Below, in pieces: positions 9,135-17,667 of a stretch of DNA of 64,000 bases (the first letter of the stretch is position 1; every line of letters starts with the position of its first letter). The stretch comes from [Collinsella] massiliensis. Its GTDB lineage: Bacteria > Actinomycetota > Coriobacteriia > Coriobacteriales > Coriobacteriaceae. The stretch spans positions 1 to 64,000 of the forward strand of contig CAPI01000126.1 in NCBI GenBank assembly GCA_000333815.1. Direction: 5' to 3'. The notes under the pieces were generated by a model, which was given only the letters and a program-made list of their open reading frames with translations, had not been told where the DNA came from and did no database searches. The position numbers and the translations under genes are program-made.

Positions 9135-9148
9135 TTGCAACGTTGCAA
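9135..9148. promoter_or_regulatory. 14-bp perfect palindrome, putative operator of the ABC exporter
   Basis: TTGCAACGTTGCAA is a perfect palindrome 20 bp upstream of the GTG start of the ABC exporter. Its place between promoter and start suggests a repressor site, as is common for drug-export genes. No TetR or MarR gene is adjacent; the XRE regulator lies on the other side of the exporter. Confidence 0.45.
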
Positions 9149-9207
9149 ATTTACCCCAGGGGTTATTTTACATTCGTTGTAAAAACACCCCTGGGGTTAT
9201 TTGACAT
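9147..9207. repeat. Tandem pair of ATGTAAA-type palindromic repeats
   Basis: Two units lie next to each other: AAATTTACCCCAGGGG followed by TTATTTTACAT, then TGTAAAAACACCCCTGGGG followed by TTATTTGACAT. Each unit is an imperfect palindrome centred on CCCC(A/T)GGGG with ATGTAAA-like ends. The same family occurs at 46854-46955 and 58325-58355. All copies are intergenic or at a gene end. Confidence 0.75.
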
Positions 9208-9224
9208 GGAGCTTTCGTGCGCGC

Positions 9225-9253
9225 TTGACGCCCCGGCCGTCACGCGGCATACT
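9225..9253 (+). promoter_or_regulatory. Promoter of the rplJ-rplL leader
   Basis: TTGACG at 9225-9230 and CATACT at 9248-9253 are separated by exactly 17 bases, close to the sigma-70-type consensus. The predicted transcript starts near 9260 and runs through a leader of about 225 bases before rplJ, as expected for an autoregulated L10 operon. Confidence 0.7.
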
Positions 9254-9260
9254 AGTCGCT

Positions 9261-9420
9261 GGTTCACGCACGAATCCGCTGCCAGAGACAGCCGGTGCCA
9301 CGGGCTCGCCGCAAGACGCGCCCAAGGCTCAATGGGGAAACCCGCCAGCCGAGGTGGTGAGCAGATAGCTCTCATGTCTTCTCGCCCCCGTCGCTCGAAG
9401 CAGCGCGGGGGTTTTCTTTT
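9261..9420 (+). ncRNA. L10 leader, autoregulatory 5' region with attenuator
   Basis: The stretch between promoter and rplJ is GC-rich and folds readily. It ends with a hairpin CCCCCG (9385-9390) and CGGGGG (9406-9411), followed by TTTTCTTTT, an intrinsic terminator inside the leader. Position and layout match the L10 leader RNA, in which the L10-L7/L12 complex binds its own mRNA and limits expression. The terminator suggests control by attenuation. I recognise it by position and structure and did not test it with a covariance model. Confidence 0.7.
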
Positions 9421-9485
9421 CCAAGACATCCCCGCAGGTCTTAAAGCGGGTCGTGCCTGGGAAAAGCAACGAGGAGGTGTACCAG

Positions 9486-10007
9486 ATGCCACAGCAGTAC
9501 AAGATCGACAAGGTTGCCGAGATCGAGTCTCGCATCCAGGAGAGCAACGGCGTGTTCGTCGTTGGCTACAACGGTCTCACCGTGAAGCAGGCGCAGGAGC
9601 TGCGTCACCAGCTTCGCGAGGCCGGCGCCGAGATGAAGGTCTACAAGAACAACCTCACCCGTCTTGCGCTTAAGAACCAGGAGCAGCCGGAGATCGACGA
9701 GATCCTCGTCGGCCCGCTCGCCTACGTGTTCTATTCGCAGGATCCGGTGGAGCCCGCGAAGGCGCTCAAGGAGTTCGCTACGAAGTCCAAGGGCGTCCTC
9801 GAGATCAAGGGCGGTATCTCCGAGGGCAAGGCGGTTTCGGCCGAAGAGGTCAACGCTATCGCCGACCTGCCCACGAAGGATCAGCTCCTTGGTCAGATCG
9901 CTGGCCTCATCAACGGCTTCGCCCGCGATATCGCGGTCTGCGTCAACGGCGTTTCGAGCGGTCTCGCCCGTACCGTCCAGCAGATCTCGGAGCAGAAGGC
10001 TGCGTAG
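9486..10007 (+). CDS. rplJ: Large subunit ribosomal protein L10
   Basis: The 173-residue protein starts MPQQYKIDKVAEIESRIQ and contains the L10 core ([21 protein letters not shown]). L10 forms the base of the ribosomal stalk and binds L7/L12 dimers and 23S rRNA. AGGAGGTG precedes the ATG. It is followed by rplL after about 100 bases. The usual upstream genes rplK-rplA are absent, and the ABC exporter lies there instead, so this is a stand-alone stalk operon. Confidence 0.97.
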   Translation: MPQQYKIDKVAEIESRIQESNGVFVVGYNGLTVKQAQELRHQLREAGAEMKVYKNNLTRLALKNQEQPEIDEILVGPLAYVFYSQDPVEPAKALKEFATKSKGVLEIKGGISEGKAVSAEEVNAIADLPTKDQLLGQIAGLINGFARDIAVCVNGVSSGLARTVQQISEQKAA

Positions 10008-10109
10008 CGCAGCGCGCGCGGTTCTGCCGCGCACCCCGGCGCGCTCGCGTGCCGCCTGATACGTTCATTACCGTGCCCACTGGCACGGCAACCGAAAGGA
10101 TTGCTTACC

Positions 10110-10490
10110 ATGGCTAAGCTTACCAACGAAGAGATCATTGAGGCTCTTAAGGAAATGACCCTGCTCGAGGCTTCCGAGCTCGTCAAGATGATCGAGGACA
10201 CCTTTGGCGTCTCCGCTGCCGCCCCCGCCGCCGTCGTGGCCGGCCCCGCCGCTGGCGCTGCTCCCGCCGAGGAGGAGAAGTCCGAGTTCGACGTCGTGCT
10301 CGAGGGCTTCGGCGACAACAAGATCGCCGTCATCAAGGTCGTCCGTGAGCTCACCGACCTCGGCCTCAAGGACGCCAAGGCCAAGGTCGAGGCTGCTCCG
10401 ACCCCCATCCTCGAGGGTGCCAAGAAGGAGGACGCCGAGGCCGCCAAGGCGAAGCTCGAGGAGGCCGGCGCTGCCGTCTCCCTCAAGTAG
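10110..10490 (+). CDS. rplL: Large subunit ribosomal protein L7/L12
   Basis: The 126-residue acidic protein has the N-terminal dimer part ([26 protein letters not shown]), an Ala/Pro-rich hinge and the C-terminal domain ([24 protein letters not shown]) that recruits elongation factors. GAAAGGA lies upstream. A strong terminator follows at once, so rpoB is not part of this transcript, unlike the common rplKAJL-rpoBC order. Confidence 0.98.
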   Translation: MAKLTNEEIIEALKEMTLLEASELVKMIEDTFGVSAAAPAAVVAGPAAGAAPAEEEKSEFDVVLEGFGDNKIAVIKVVRELTDLGLKDAKAKVEAAPTPILEGAKKEDAEAAKAKLEEAGAAVSLK

Positions 10491-10534
10491 TTCGCTGCAG
10501 GCCGTGCGCCTGCGAGCTTGCGCTTGACGCCGAA

Positions 10535-10567
10535 GGGCGAGACCTGATCCGGGTCTCGCCCTTTTTT
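10535..10567 (+). terminator. Rho-independent terminator after rplL
   Basis: GGGCGAGACC and GGTCTCGCCC form a perfect ten-pair stem with loop TGATCCG-like bases, followed by six T residues. Confidence 0.92.
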
Positions 10568-10638
10568 CATGTCTGGCGGGGGAGGAGACGGCGCAGCGTC
10601 CCCGACGGAGCGGTTTTGTGTCGGATCTCGCCCGAAAG

Positions 10639-10811
10639 TGGTGGAAAAATTCAGATATGCACGATTGCGGCCGCGGATGGCGGGCGTTGCGGCTCGGGCT
10701 GCGAGACGAATCCTGGGGAAATGCGGGGAATCGGTCTGGTTTTGCGGTGCCGATCGCTTGAGCGCGCCCGTTTTGGTGCCTCCAATCGTGCATATCTGAA
10801 TTTCTCCACCA
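10639..10811. mobile_element. 173-bp inverted-repeat element, MITE-like
   Basis: Arms at 10639-10667 and 10783-10811 pair over 28 of 29 bases (TGGTGGAAAAATTCAGATAT... and its complement). The 115-bp core is GC-rich without a credible gene. Long near-identical terminal inverted repeats around a short non-coding core are the form of a miniature inverted-repeat element. I could not see a clear target-site duplication. A structured RNA or processing site between rplL and guaA is the main alternative. Confidence 0.55.
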
Positions 10812-11029
10812 TTTTTTGCGGGCGCGCATTGAAAAACTGTTCGCGCGGCGCAAAAAACAACCCTTGCCGGACTTTATGGGGAATGTCCCGCGCGCGCGAC
10901 GCGGGGGCGCATCCGTGTGTATCATGGTCAACGATGAAAACGGATGCTGGGGGTGGGTTTCGACCGCGCGCAGGCGCCTTGCGGGGCGCGCCGCGCAGCG
11001 CTTGCCCGGTACACGAGAGAGGGAGCTCC

Positions 11030-12616
11030 ATGCCGCAGAAGGTTCTCGTATTCGATTTCGGTGCACAATACGGCCAGCTCATCGCCCGCCGCGTGCGTGA
11101 CCTGCACGTCTACTCGGAGATCGTCCCGTGCGACATCACCGCGGACGAGGTGCGCGCGCTCGAGCCCTCGGCGATCATTCTGTCCGGCGGCCCGGCGTCG
11201 GTATATGCGGAGGACGCGCCGTCCATCGATCCCGGCGTCCTCGAGCTCGGCATCCCCGTGCTGGGCTTCTGCTACGGTCACCAGATCATGGCCGTGACGC
11301 TCGGCGGCGAGGTGGCTCACTCCGAGGTGGGCGAGTACGGCCCGGCGACCATCGAGCGCGAACGTGAGAGTGCGCTGTTCAACGCCACGCCGCTCACGCA
11401 GACGGTGTGGATGAGCCACCGCGATGCGGTGAGCCGCGTGCCCGAGGGCTTCACCGTGACGTCGCGCACCGAGGTCTGCCCCGTGGCGAGCATGGAGTGC
11501 CCGGAGCGCAAGCTCTACTCCACACAGTTCCATCCCGAGGTGCGCCACACGGAGTACGGCCAGCAGATCCTCTCGAACTTCCTCTTCGGCATCTGCGGGC
11601 TCGAGCCCGATTGGACGATGGACAACCTCGTGGAGTCCATGACCGCGCAGATCCGCGAGCGTGTGGGCGAGGACCGCGTGATCCTGGCGCTGTCGGGCGG
11701 CGTGGACTCGAGCGTCGTCGCGGCGCTCGGCGCGCGTGCGATCGGGCGGCAGATGACCTGCGTGTTCATCAACCACGGCCTGCTGCGCAAGGGCGAGCCG
11801 GAGCAGGTCGAGGAGGTCTTCACCAAGCAGTTCGACGTCGACTTCGTGCACGTGCACGCCGAGGAGCGCTATGCCGCGCTGCTCGACGGCGTGACCGAGC
11901 CGGAGGAGAAGCGCCGGATCATCGGCACGCAGTTCTGGAAGGAGTTCTTCGCGGTCGCGCAGGAGCTCGAGCGCGACGGCCGTCCGGTGAAGTACCTGGC
12001 ACAGGGCACGATCTATCCCGACATCATCGAGAGCGGTGCGCGCAAGACGGGCGGCAAGGCGTCGACCATCAAGAGCCACCACAACCTGATCCCGTTCCCC
12101 GAGGGCGTGCACTTCGACCTCATCGAGCCGCTCGACCACTTCTTCAAGGACGAGGTGCGCGAGCTGGGTCTGGCGCTCGGACTGCCTGAGCACATCGTGT
12201 ACCGCCAGCCGTTCCCGGGCCCGGGTCTGGCGATCCGCATCATCGGCGCGGTGAGCCCGGAGAAGCTCGAGATCCTGAAGAACGCCGACGCGATCGTGCG
12301 CGAGGAGCTGGACGCGTACAACCAGCGCCTGTTCGAGGCGACCGGCGAGCGGAACAGCGAGCACAGCTGCTGGCAGTACTTCGCCGTGCTGCCGGATATC
12401 AAGAGCGTGGGCGTGATGGGGGACGAGCGCACGTACGCGCGTCCGGTGATCCTGCGCGCCGTCGAGTCGAGCGACGCGATGACCGCCGACTGGGCGAAGC
12501 TGCCGTACGATGTGCTGGCGCGCATATCCGGTCGCATCGTGGCGGAGGTGCCAGGTGTGAACCGCGTAGCGTACGACATAACGTCGAAGCCCCCCGCGAC
12601 AATCGAGTGGGAGTAG
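11030..12616 (+). CDS. guaA: GMP synthase (glutamine-hydrolysing)
   Basis: The 528-residue enzyme makes GMP from XMP, ATP and glutamine in purine synthesis. The N-terminal glutamine amidotransferase domain has the nucleophile in GFCYGHQ near residue 81 and the QFHPEV His/Glu pair. The ATP pyrophosphatase domain has the PP-loop LALSGGVDSS near residue 222. The C-terminal dimer part ends NRVAYDITSKPPATIEWE, the standard GuaA end. The start MPQKVLVFDFGAQYGQL was chosen for its GAGAGGGAG site; the open frame runs further upstream without similarity. A terminator hairpin follows. Confidence 0.97.
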   Translation: MPQKVLVFDFGAQYGQLIARRVRDLHVYSEIVPCDITADEVRALEPSAIILSGGPASVYAEDAPSIDPGVLELGIPVLGFCYGHQIMAVTLGGEVAHSEVGEYGPATIERERESALFNATPLTQTVWMSHRDAVSRVPEGFTVTSRTEVCPVASMECPERKLYSTQFHPEVRHTEYGQQILSNFLFGICGLEPDWTMDNLVESMTAQIRERVGEDRVILALSGGVDSSVVAALGARAIGRQMTCVFINHGLLRKGEPEQVEEVFTKQFDVDFVHVHAEERYAALLDGVTEPEEKRRIIGTQFWKEFFAVAQELERDGRPVKYLAQGTIYPDIIESGARKTGGKASTIKSHHNLIPFPEGVHFDLIEPLDHFFKDEVRELGLALGLPEHIVYRQPFPGPGLAIRIIGAVSPEKLEILKNADAIVREELDAYNQRLFEATGERNSEHSCWQYFAVLPDIKSVGVMGDERTYARPVILRAVESSDAMTADWAKLPYDVLARISGRIVAEVPGVNRVAYDITSKPPATIEWE

Positions 12617-12651
12617 CGAACACACGTTCGATAATATATAATATCATCCGC

Positions 12652-12683
12652 TGAAGCCATGGCACCCCATGGCTTCACTTTTT
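12652..12683 (+). terminator. Terminator after guaA
   Basis: TGAAGCCATGG and CCATGGCTTCA form a perfect 11-pair stem with a four-base loop, followed by CTTTTT. It lies about 35 bases after the guaA stop and marks the left border of the accessory region. Confidence 0.88.
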
Positions 12684-12742
12684 GAAGAACCGGTTGCCAA
12701 GCTTGCCGTCCTCCTTGGATGCTCTCATTTTCAAATTGTTCT

Positions 12743-12788
12743 AGTTAGAGGGTATTCATTGATAATTTGCGCTAAATACCCCCTAACT
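12743..12788. promoter_or_regulatory. Inverted repeat upstream of the AAA ATPase
   Basis: AGTTAGAGGGTATT (12743-12756) and AAATACCCCCTAACT (12774-12788) pair with one mismatch around a 17-base AT-rich centre. It ends 39 bases before the GTG start of the ATPase and the surroundings are AT-rich, so promoter and operator are likely here. Confidence 0.5.
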
Positions 12789-12827
12789 CGGGTATGAATG
12801 AACAAAGAATGACTATGGAGGTGGGAA

Positions 12828-14102
12828 GTGGAGCTATTCAGGCGCGAGAACTATCTCAGAAAGATCAGGGGCTTCTATCATGATGATGAAATCATAAAGG
12901 TCATTACCGGCGTGCGGCGCTGTGGAAAATCCTGTCTCATGCAAACTGTCGCTCAAGAGCTCGTCGAGAGTGGCATCAGCTCGGCTTCCATCGTCTACTT
13001 AGATCTCGATAGTCGCAAGCTGCGGAAGGTCAAAACCGCCGACGCGCTCGAGGCTGCGATTGATGATGCTTCCGCCGACGCACCTGACGGATTGAGATAC
13101 CTATTCATTGACGAGGTTCAGAACGTGAAGGGCTACGAGGAGGTTGTAAACGCTTTTCGCACCGATGGAGGTTGGTCGATTTTCATAACCGGCTCCAATA
13201 GCTATTTGCTTTCAGGTGAGCTCATGACCAAGCTGACCGGTCGCTACATCGAGTTCGAGATGCAGACGCTCACCTTCAAGGAGTACGAGGATATGAAGGC
13301 ATTTCTCGGCAAGCCGATCGATCCCAACCCCGTGGTCGAGCTTGATGCTTATATCCTCGAGGGTGGCTTTCCCAAGGCGCTTGGATACGAGACGCTCGCT
13401 GATAAGCGAGTCTACGTTAAGTCCGTTGTTGAGGAGATTTTAGAGAAGGATGTCCGTCGCAGGGTTCAGGTTCGAAACATGTCTGTATTCAAGACGGTCA
13501 GAAGGTGCATCACGAACAACTTTGGTGCGACGACGAGCCTGACCAATATCCTTGACGATCTCGAGCGGCAAGGCATTCACATCAAGCGCGAGACACTCGA
13601 CCGCTACCTCAAGATTCTTGAGGATGCCAAGATTATCAGCAAATGCACGCGCTTCGACATGAAGTCGCGCAAGTCACTCAAAGGTGAGCAGAAATACTAT
13701 CTCGCTGACCTGAGCTTCTACTTCGCGCTGAACACGGACAACCGCATCAACTACGGGCCCGTACTCGAGAACATCGTCTATAACTACGCCCGAAGCCTGG
13801 GCTACGAGGTGAGCGTAGGGCGTATCGGCAAACTCGAGTGCGACTTCGTCATGCGGTCGCCTGAGATGGAGTACGCCTACGTGCAGGTGGCGATGACCAT
13901 CATGAACGACCGGAAGACTGAGGATCGCGAGTACTGCCCGCTCGAGCGGATACAGGACAACTGGCCCAAGTTCGTCATCACGCGCAGCGACCCCATCCAG
14001 TACCGCAGCGGCATCGTGCACGAGAACGTGACGGAGCTGATCGGGGAGGGGCGGACGTTCGGGCTGGCACAGGCGAGCGTTTCGGCGGGAGCGGACTACT
14101 AG
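12828..14102 (+). CDS. AAA_14 / DUF4143 family ATPase
   Basis: The 424-residue protein has an N-terminal ATPase domain with Walker A GVRRCGKSC near residue 28, Walker B YLFIDEVQNV near residue 92 and sensor-like FITGSNSYLL. After about residue 200 comes the C-terminal DUF4143 part, including LEDAKIISKCTRFD and a nuclease-like end (ECDFVMRSP... YVQVAMTI). Proteins of this kind are common in gut bacteria and vary greatly between strains; their function is not known. The start is GTG with GGAGGTGGGAA before it. Codon use and GC are lower than in neighbouring guaA, a sign of horizontal gain. Confidence 0.88.
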   Translation: MELFRRENYLRKIRGFYHDDEIIKVITGVRRCGKSCLMQTVAQELVESGISSASIVYLDLDSRKLRKVKTADALEAAIDDASADAPDGLRYLFIDEVQNVKGYEEVVNAFRTDGGWSIFITGSNSYLLSGELMTKLTGRYIEFEMQTLTFKEYEDMKAFLGKPIDPNPVVELDAYILEGGFPKALGYETLADKRVYVKSVVEEILEKDVRRRVQVRNMSVFKTVRRCITNNFGATTSLTNILDDLERQGIHIKRETLDRYLKILEDAKIISKCTRFDMKSRKSLKGEQKYYLADLSFYFALNTDNRINYGPVLENIVYNYARSLGYEVSVGRIGKLECDFVMRSPEMEYAYVQVAMTIMNDRKTEDREYCPLERIQDNWPKFVITRSDPIQYRSGIVHENVTELIGEGRTFGLAQASVSAGADY

Positions 14103-14343
14103 GAAGTTGCTTTTATCTGCTCGACCCGAAGGCAGAGTAGGCAAAAGTTTCTGGATGTCGCAAGAAAAATGCGCTCGAAGGTGCGCACCCGTGACCGCTA
14201 AATGATTGGGGGTTTACGGTTTCAAGTATAGGAAGCTTCTCCCACCCACTTCATTTGTCGACCATTTCGCGCGAGATGTATCGCCAATTGCGGTAAGACC
14301 CGCATGATGTGTTTCTTCCAACTGATGGTTGTCCAATCGAGTC

Positions 14344-16016
14344 TTATGACGCCACTACAGATTCATCATTCGGTGTCCCTCCCTCGGTTTCATTATCCGT
14401 GGCAAGGAGTTCTATGTCGGAAGCGAGTCGGTTCATCATGGAGGTGAGGCGTTCAACTAGCCGGGAGATATCTTTTGGGCAATCTCCTGTCAAAAGACGG
14501 CCCTTAAGTTGCTCGTACTTCCTCCCTTTTGCGTGTGCCATGCAGGCTGACCGCACCTTTTGCAGGTCGCGAAGGGGAGTAAGATCGGCATCAATCTTCA
14601 ACCTGGATAGCGTTGCTCCGAGCTTGTTGATTCCGCCCGACTGCTCTGCTGACATTAATGCGGTTTCGTCAAGATAGTCAACACAATATTTAGTCAGATT
14701 GAGAATGACGGTGTCGAACTCCTGCCTCCCGTTGCCCGACGGGATTCTGATGAGTTTTTCCATATCACTTTCGTCCGAATGCAGGGGGCGAAATAACGGG
14801 TGGCCAAACTTTGTTGTCCAAGTATTGTTCAGCTTGTCACGTGCGGCGAATAACGCGGAAACTGGCCCCAAGGGAGCATCGAACGAGCAGAGAAAGTCCT
14901 CAGCGAAAGCTGTTTCAGACACGTGCTGTTCGGTAGGAGAAATCTCGTAGGTCAGAAAGTGCCTCCTCTCGCTTTGGGGCAGGTCCCTTCCGAGATCACC
15001 GAGGTAGACCATGACACGGCTTGGGATGGTATTGTCAATTTCAACGCTCCACTGCGTTCCGCAAGACAGGCGTCTTTCTGTCACTTTGAAATGAGGGGCG
15101 TTGCGGTATCGATCGAGTACATCCGGATTAAAGTACACCGGTGTTAAATAATGCGGCGCATCGGGGTTTGTCCCAAAGTAGTTTCCAAGCTTGCTGGGGT
15201 CGCAGGAAAATCGCCTGTAGCCGCCATCTGGAAGTTCTGCCACTATGAATTCGGGGAATTGCTCCTCGGTTTCTCTGTCATAAGGCCAGATCTTGCACTC
15301 ATTAACTTTTTTGGGTGCATGATACTGCGGGCAAATAGCATCGAAAACAGGTAGTCCCGCCCCTTTGTGCTCTGATACCAGATCTTATAGTGGTAGGAAT
15401 TGCCTCGGCAATCCTCTTCACACATTGGTTCCGCTCCCATGGGGTAGCTTGTTTCTGAGGAGCGTCTGGAGTCAATAAATTGCACGTAGAGCATTTGCTT
15501 TGCTGCGATGTACCGCATGATGTAACTCGTTTTGAATCTGACTACATTATCGGCAATGTCGACGACCTTCTCCTCGCGGCCGCACTCATCAATTGCGTAG
15601 TAGCAGCCGTCCTCTCCCCGAAACAGCTCAAACAGAAAAACGAATTCCTGGTTTATGTGGAACTGTGCGGTTTCCAAAGCATGAAAGTAAACCTTCTTGA
15701 CGAGGAAATCATAGCCATCGCTTCTACCGGTTTCATAATGTATCCCTGCGCTCGTTTCGCAGAATCCGGGATTAAATCCGTCTGCATCCCGAAGCCAATC
15801 GGTTCCATCGAGGATTTTGCTTTCATACTTGGTGTCTGCCAGACATGAGAAAACAGCCGGCATGGAGTAGGGGTCGTGGCTGGTCTGGTATACGGTTGTC
15901 CACACGCTGTTAAATGGATTTGCCACAAGCTGAATGATATCGATTTGTTGGAAGTGGGACGTTTCGAGGCCGAGATTAACGGACACCCTTTCAACTTCTT
16001 CTAGCTTATCTGCCAT
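14344..16016 (-). pseudogene. Frameshifted gene of unknown function (about 556 codons)
   Basis: Two adjacent frames on the minus strand form one broken gene. The 5' part starts MADKLEEVERVSVNLG behind AGGAG and reads to WYQSTKG; the 3' part continues as AGLPVFDAICPQYHAPKKV and ends at 14344. The join lies at CCCC on the plus strand (15360-15363), that is GGGG in the mRNA. One extra G there, or a -1 slip on the A_AAG_GGG heptamer, restores one protein of about 556 residues. Translation past the join in the first frame gives a short unrelated tail ending at 15243. The protein is soluble and I recognise no domain. It is divergent from the AlbA_2 regulator and shares its operator region. Confidence 0.7.
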
Positions 16017-16100
16017 GTTGGTCTCCTGCGTTCGGTTGCCTAAATAGTTCCGTGAGCTCATCTCTGCCGATACTATTGTTTCCGCGCCGTTCCGGATGCT

Positions 16101-16155
16101 ATTCTGGACATAATCTGGACAACAATGATAGCATGTCCAGAATAATGTCCAGAAT
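16101..16155. promoter_or_regulatory. Four-box TCTGGACA operator between divergent genes
   Basis: Two direct TCTGGACA boxes (16103-16110 and 16114-16121) face two inverted boxes TGTCCAGA (16134-16141 and 16146-16153). The whole 55 bp is a palindrome-like array ending 15 bases before the ATG at 16171. It lies between the frameshifted gene and the AlbA_2 regulator, so one protein could control both. The C-terminal winged helix of the regulator makes it the natural candidate. Confidence 0.75.
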
Positions 16156-16170
16156 GGGACGGGGGCACCG

Positions 16171-17667
16171 ATGAGCGATGCGCTTGGTAGATATATCCAG
16201 GCAGGCGAGGGCATAAGCGTTGAGTTCAAGCGCTGCGGTGTCCAGCCGGGTCGGGATACGTTCGAGACCATCTGCTCGTTCGCTAACCGCCAGGGCGGCA
16301 GTATCCTCCTCGGCGTGCGCGATGACGGTGTCGTGGAAGGCGTCCCCGAAGCATCGGCGCTTTCCATCGAGCGTAACATCTCCAACGTCACGAGCAATCC
16401 GGATCTGTTCAACGTCTCCCCGTTGGTGGAGTTCGAACGGCTGCGCGACTCCGAGGGTAGGCTCGTCATACGGGTCTGGGTCCCCATGGGCCCGTCCCTC
16501 TACACGTTCAAGGGCGCCGTGTACGACCGCGTGGCGGACGCCGACGTGCGCGTGAGAGGCGATGCCCAGATCGCCTCGATGGTGACTCGCAAGCAGGGCT
16601 ACTATTCGGAGCGGACCGTGTACCCTTGGGTGACCGAGAACGATCTGGAGATTGACCTTCTCGATGCGGTCCGCGATGCGCTGCGTGCAAACGACGCCGA
16701 CCATCCGTGGCTCCCCCTCTCCGACGGCGAGCTCCTTTGCGCCGCCCGCCTCTACGGACGCGACCAGCTGACGGGGGAGCGGGGCTTCAATCTCGCCGCC
16801 GTCGCGTTGCTGGGGAAAGAAGATACGATTCTCGACGTCATGCCGCTCTACCGGACCGACGCGGTGCTTCGGCGCGTCGAGGCCGACCGCTACGACGACC
16901 GGCTTGTCTGCAGGAGCAACCTCGTCAGGGCCTACGACGAGCTCGTCGGATTCTGCGAGAAGTGGCTGCCTGACTCCTTCGTGCTCGACGGGGGGCAGCG
17001 CAAGAGCGCCCGCGACGTCATCGTCCGCGAGCTCGTGTGCAACTGCCTCATCCATCGGGAGTTCGTCAGCCCGCACATCGCCCGCATCACCATCGATGGG
17101 GAGGGCATCCGCACGGACAACGCGAGCCGCGCGCTCTTCGCCGGCCCCGTGACGCTCGAGAGCCTCGACCCCACGCCCAAGAACCCCATCATCGCTAACT
17201 TCTTCACCCAGATGGGGCGTTCGGAGGAGTTGGGGAGCGGGACGAGGAGCCTCTACAAATTCTCGAGGCTCTACACGGGGAGGGACCCCGTCTTGGAGGA
17301 CGGCGATCAGTTCACCGCGTTCGTGCCGGTGCCACCCGTTATGGCGGGTGCGGCTGGGAGCGGGGGCGACCATGATGCCGCAGCGGGCGCGGAGGGAGGC
17401 TGGGCAGTCGGCGCGCCCAGGGGGAACCGCACGCGCGAGGAGGTGGAACGGGTCGTCGATGACCTCATCGCCCGCTACGGCTCCTTCCCCGCATCGGCCG
17501 TCAGCGAGCGGGTTGTGAGCGTCGGCGAGAGGACGGTGAGGCGCTACCTCGCTGATATGGTGAGGGAAGGCAAGCTCGTTTCTGCCCCGCGCGGCAGGTC
17601 GACGACTTATCGGGCCGGTAATCCGACCGACAGCCTCGGAGGTAATCGGTGGGATCAATCTTACTAG
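16171..17667 (+). CDS. AlbA_2-domain DNA-binding regulator with HATPase_c_4 region
   Basis: The 498-residue protein has an N-terminal AlbA_2 (Schlafen-like) domain: EFKRCGVQPGRDTFETICSFANRQGG then ILLGVRDDGVVEGV. The middle part resembles the HATPase_c_4 region of this regulator class (VIRELVCNCLIHREF... ITIDGEGIRTDN). After a Gly/Ala-rich linker at about residues 390-420, a C-terminal winged-helix segment reads SVGERTVRRYLADMVREGKL. Such proteins are called putative transcriptional regulators and often sit in defence or mobile regions. An operator-like repeat array lies directly upstream, so autoregulation is likely. The start ATG has a weak GGGAC-type site. Confidence 0.85.
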   Translation: MSDALGRYIQAGEGISVEFKRCGVQPGRDTFETICSFANRQGGSILLGVRDDGVVEGVPEASALSIERNISNVTSNPDLFNVSPLVEFERLRDSEGRLVIRVWVPMGPSLYTFKGAVYDRVADADVRVRGDAQIASMVTRKQGYYSERTVYPWVTENDLEIDLLDAVRDALRANDADHPWLPLSDGELLCAARLYGRDQLTGERGFNLAAVALLGKEDTILDVMPLYRTDAVLRRVEADRYDDRLVCRSNLVRAYDELVGFCEKWLPDSFVLDGGQRKSARDVIVRELVCNCLIHREFVSPHIARITIDGEGIRTDNASRALFAGPVTLESLDPTPKNPIIANFFTQMGRSEELGSGTRSLYKFSRLYTGRDPVLEDGDQFTAFVPVPPVMAGAAGSGGDHDAAAGAEGGWAVGAPRGNRTREEVERVVDDLIARYGSFPASAVSERVVSVGERTVRRYLADMVREGKLVSAPRGRSTTYRAGNPTDSLGGNRWDQSY

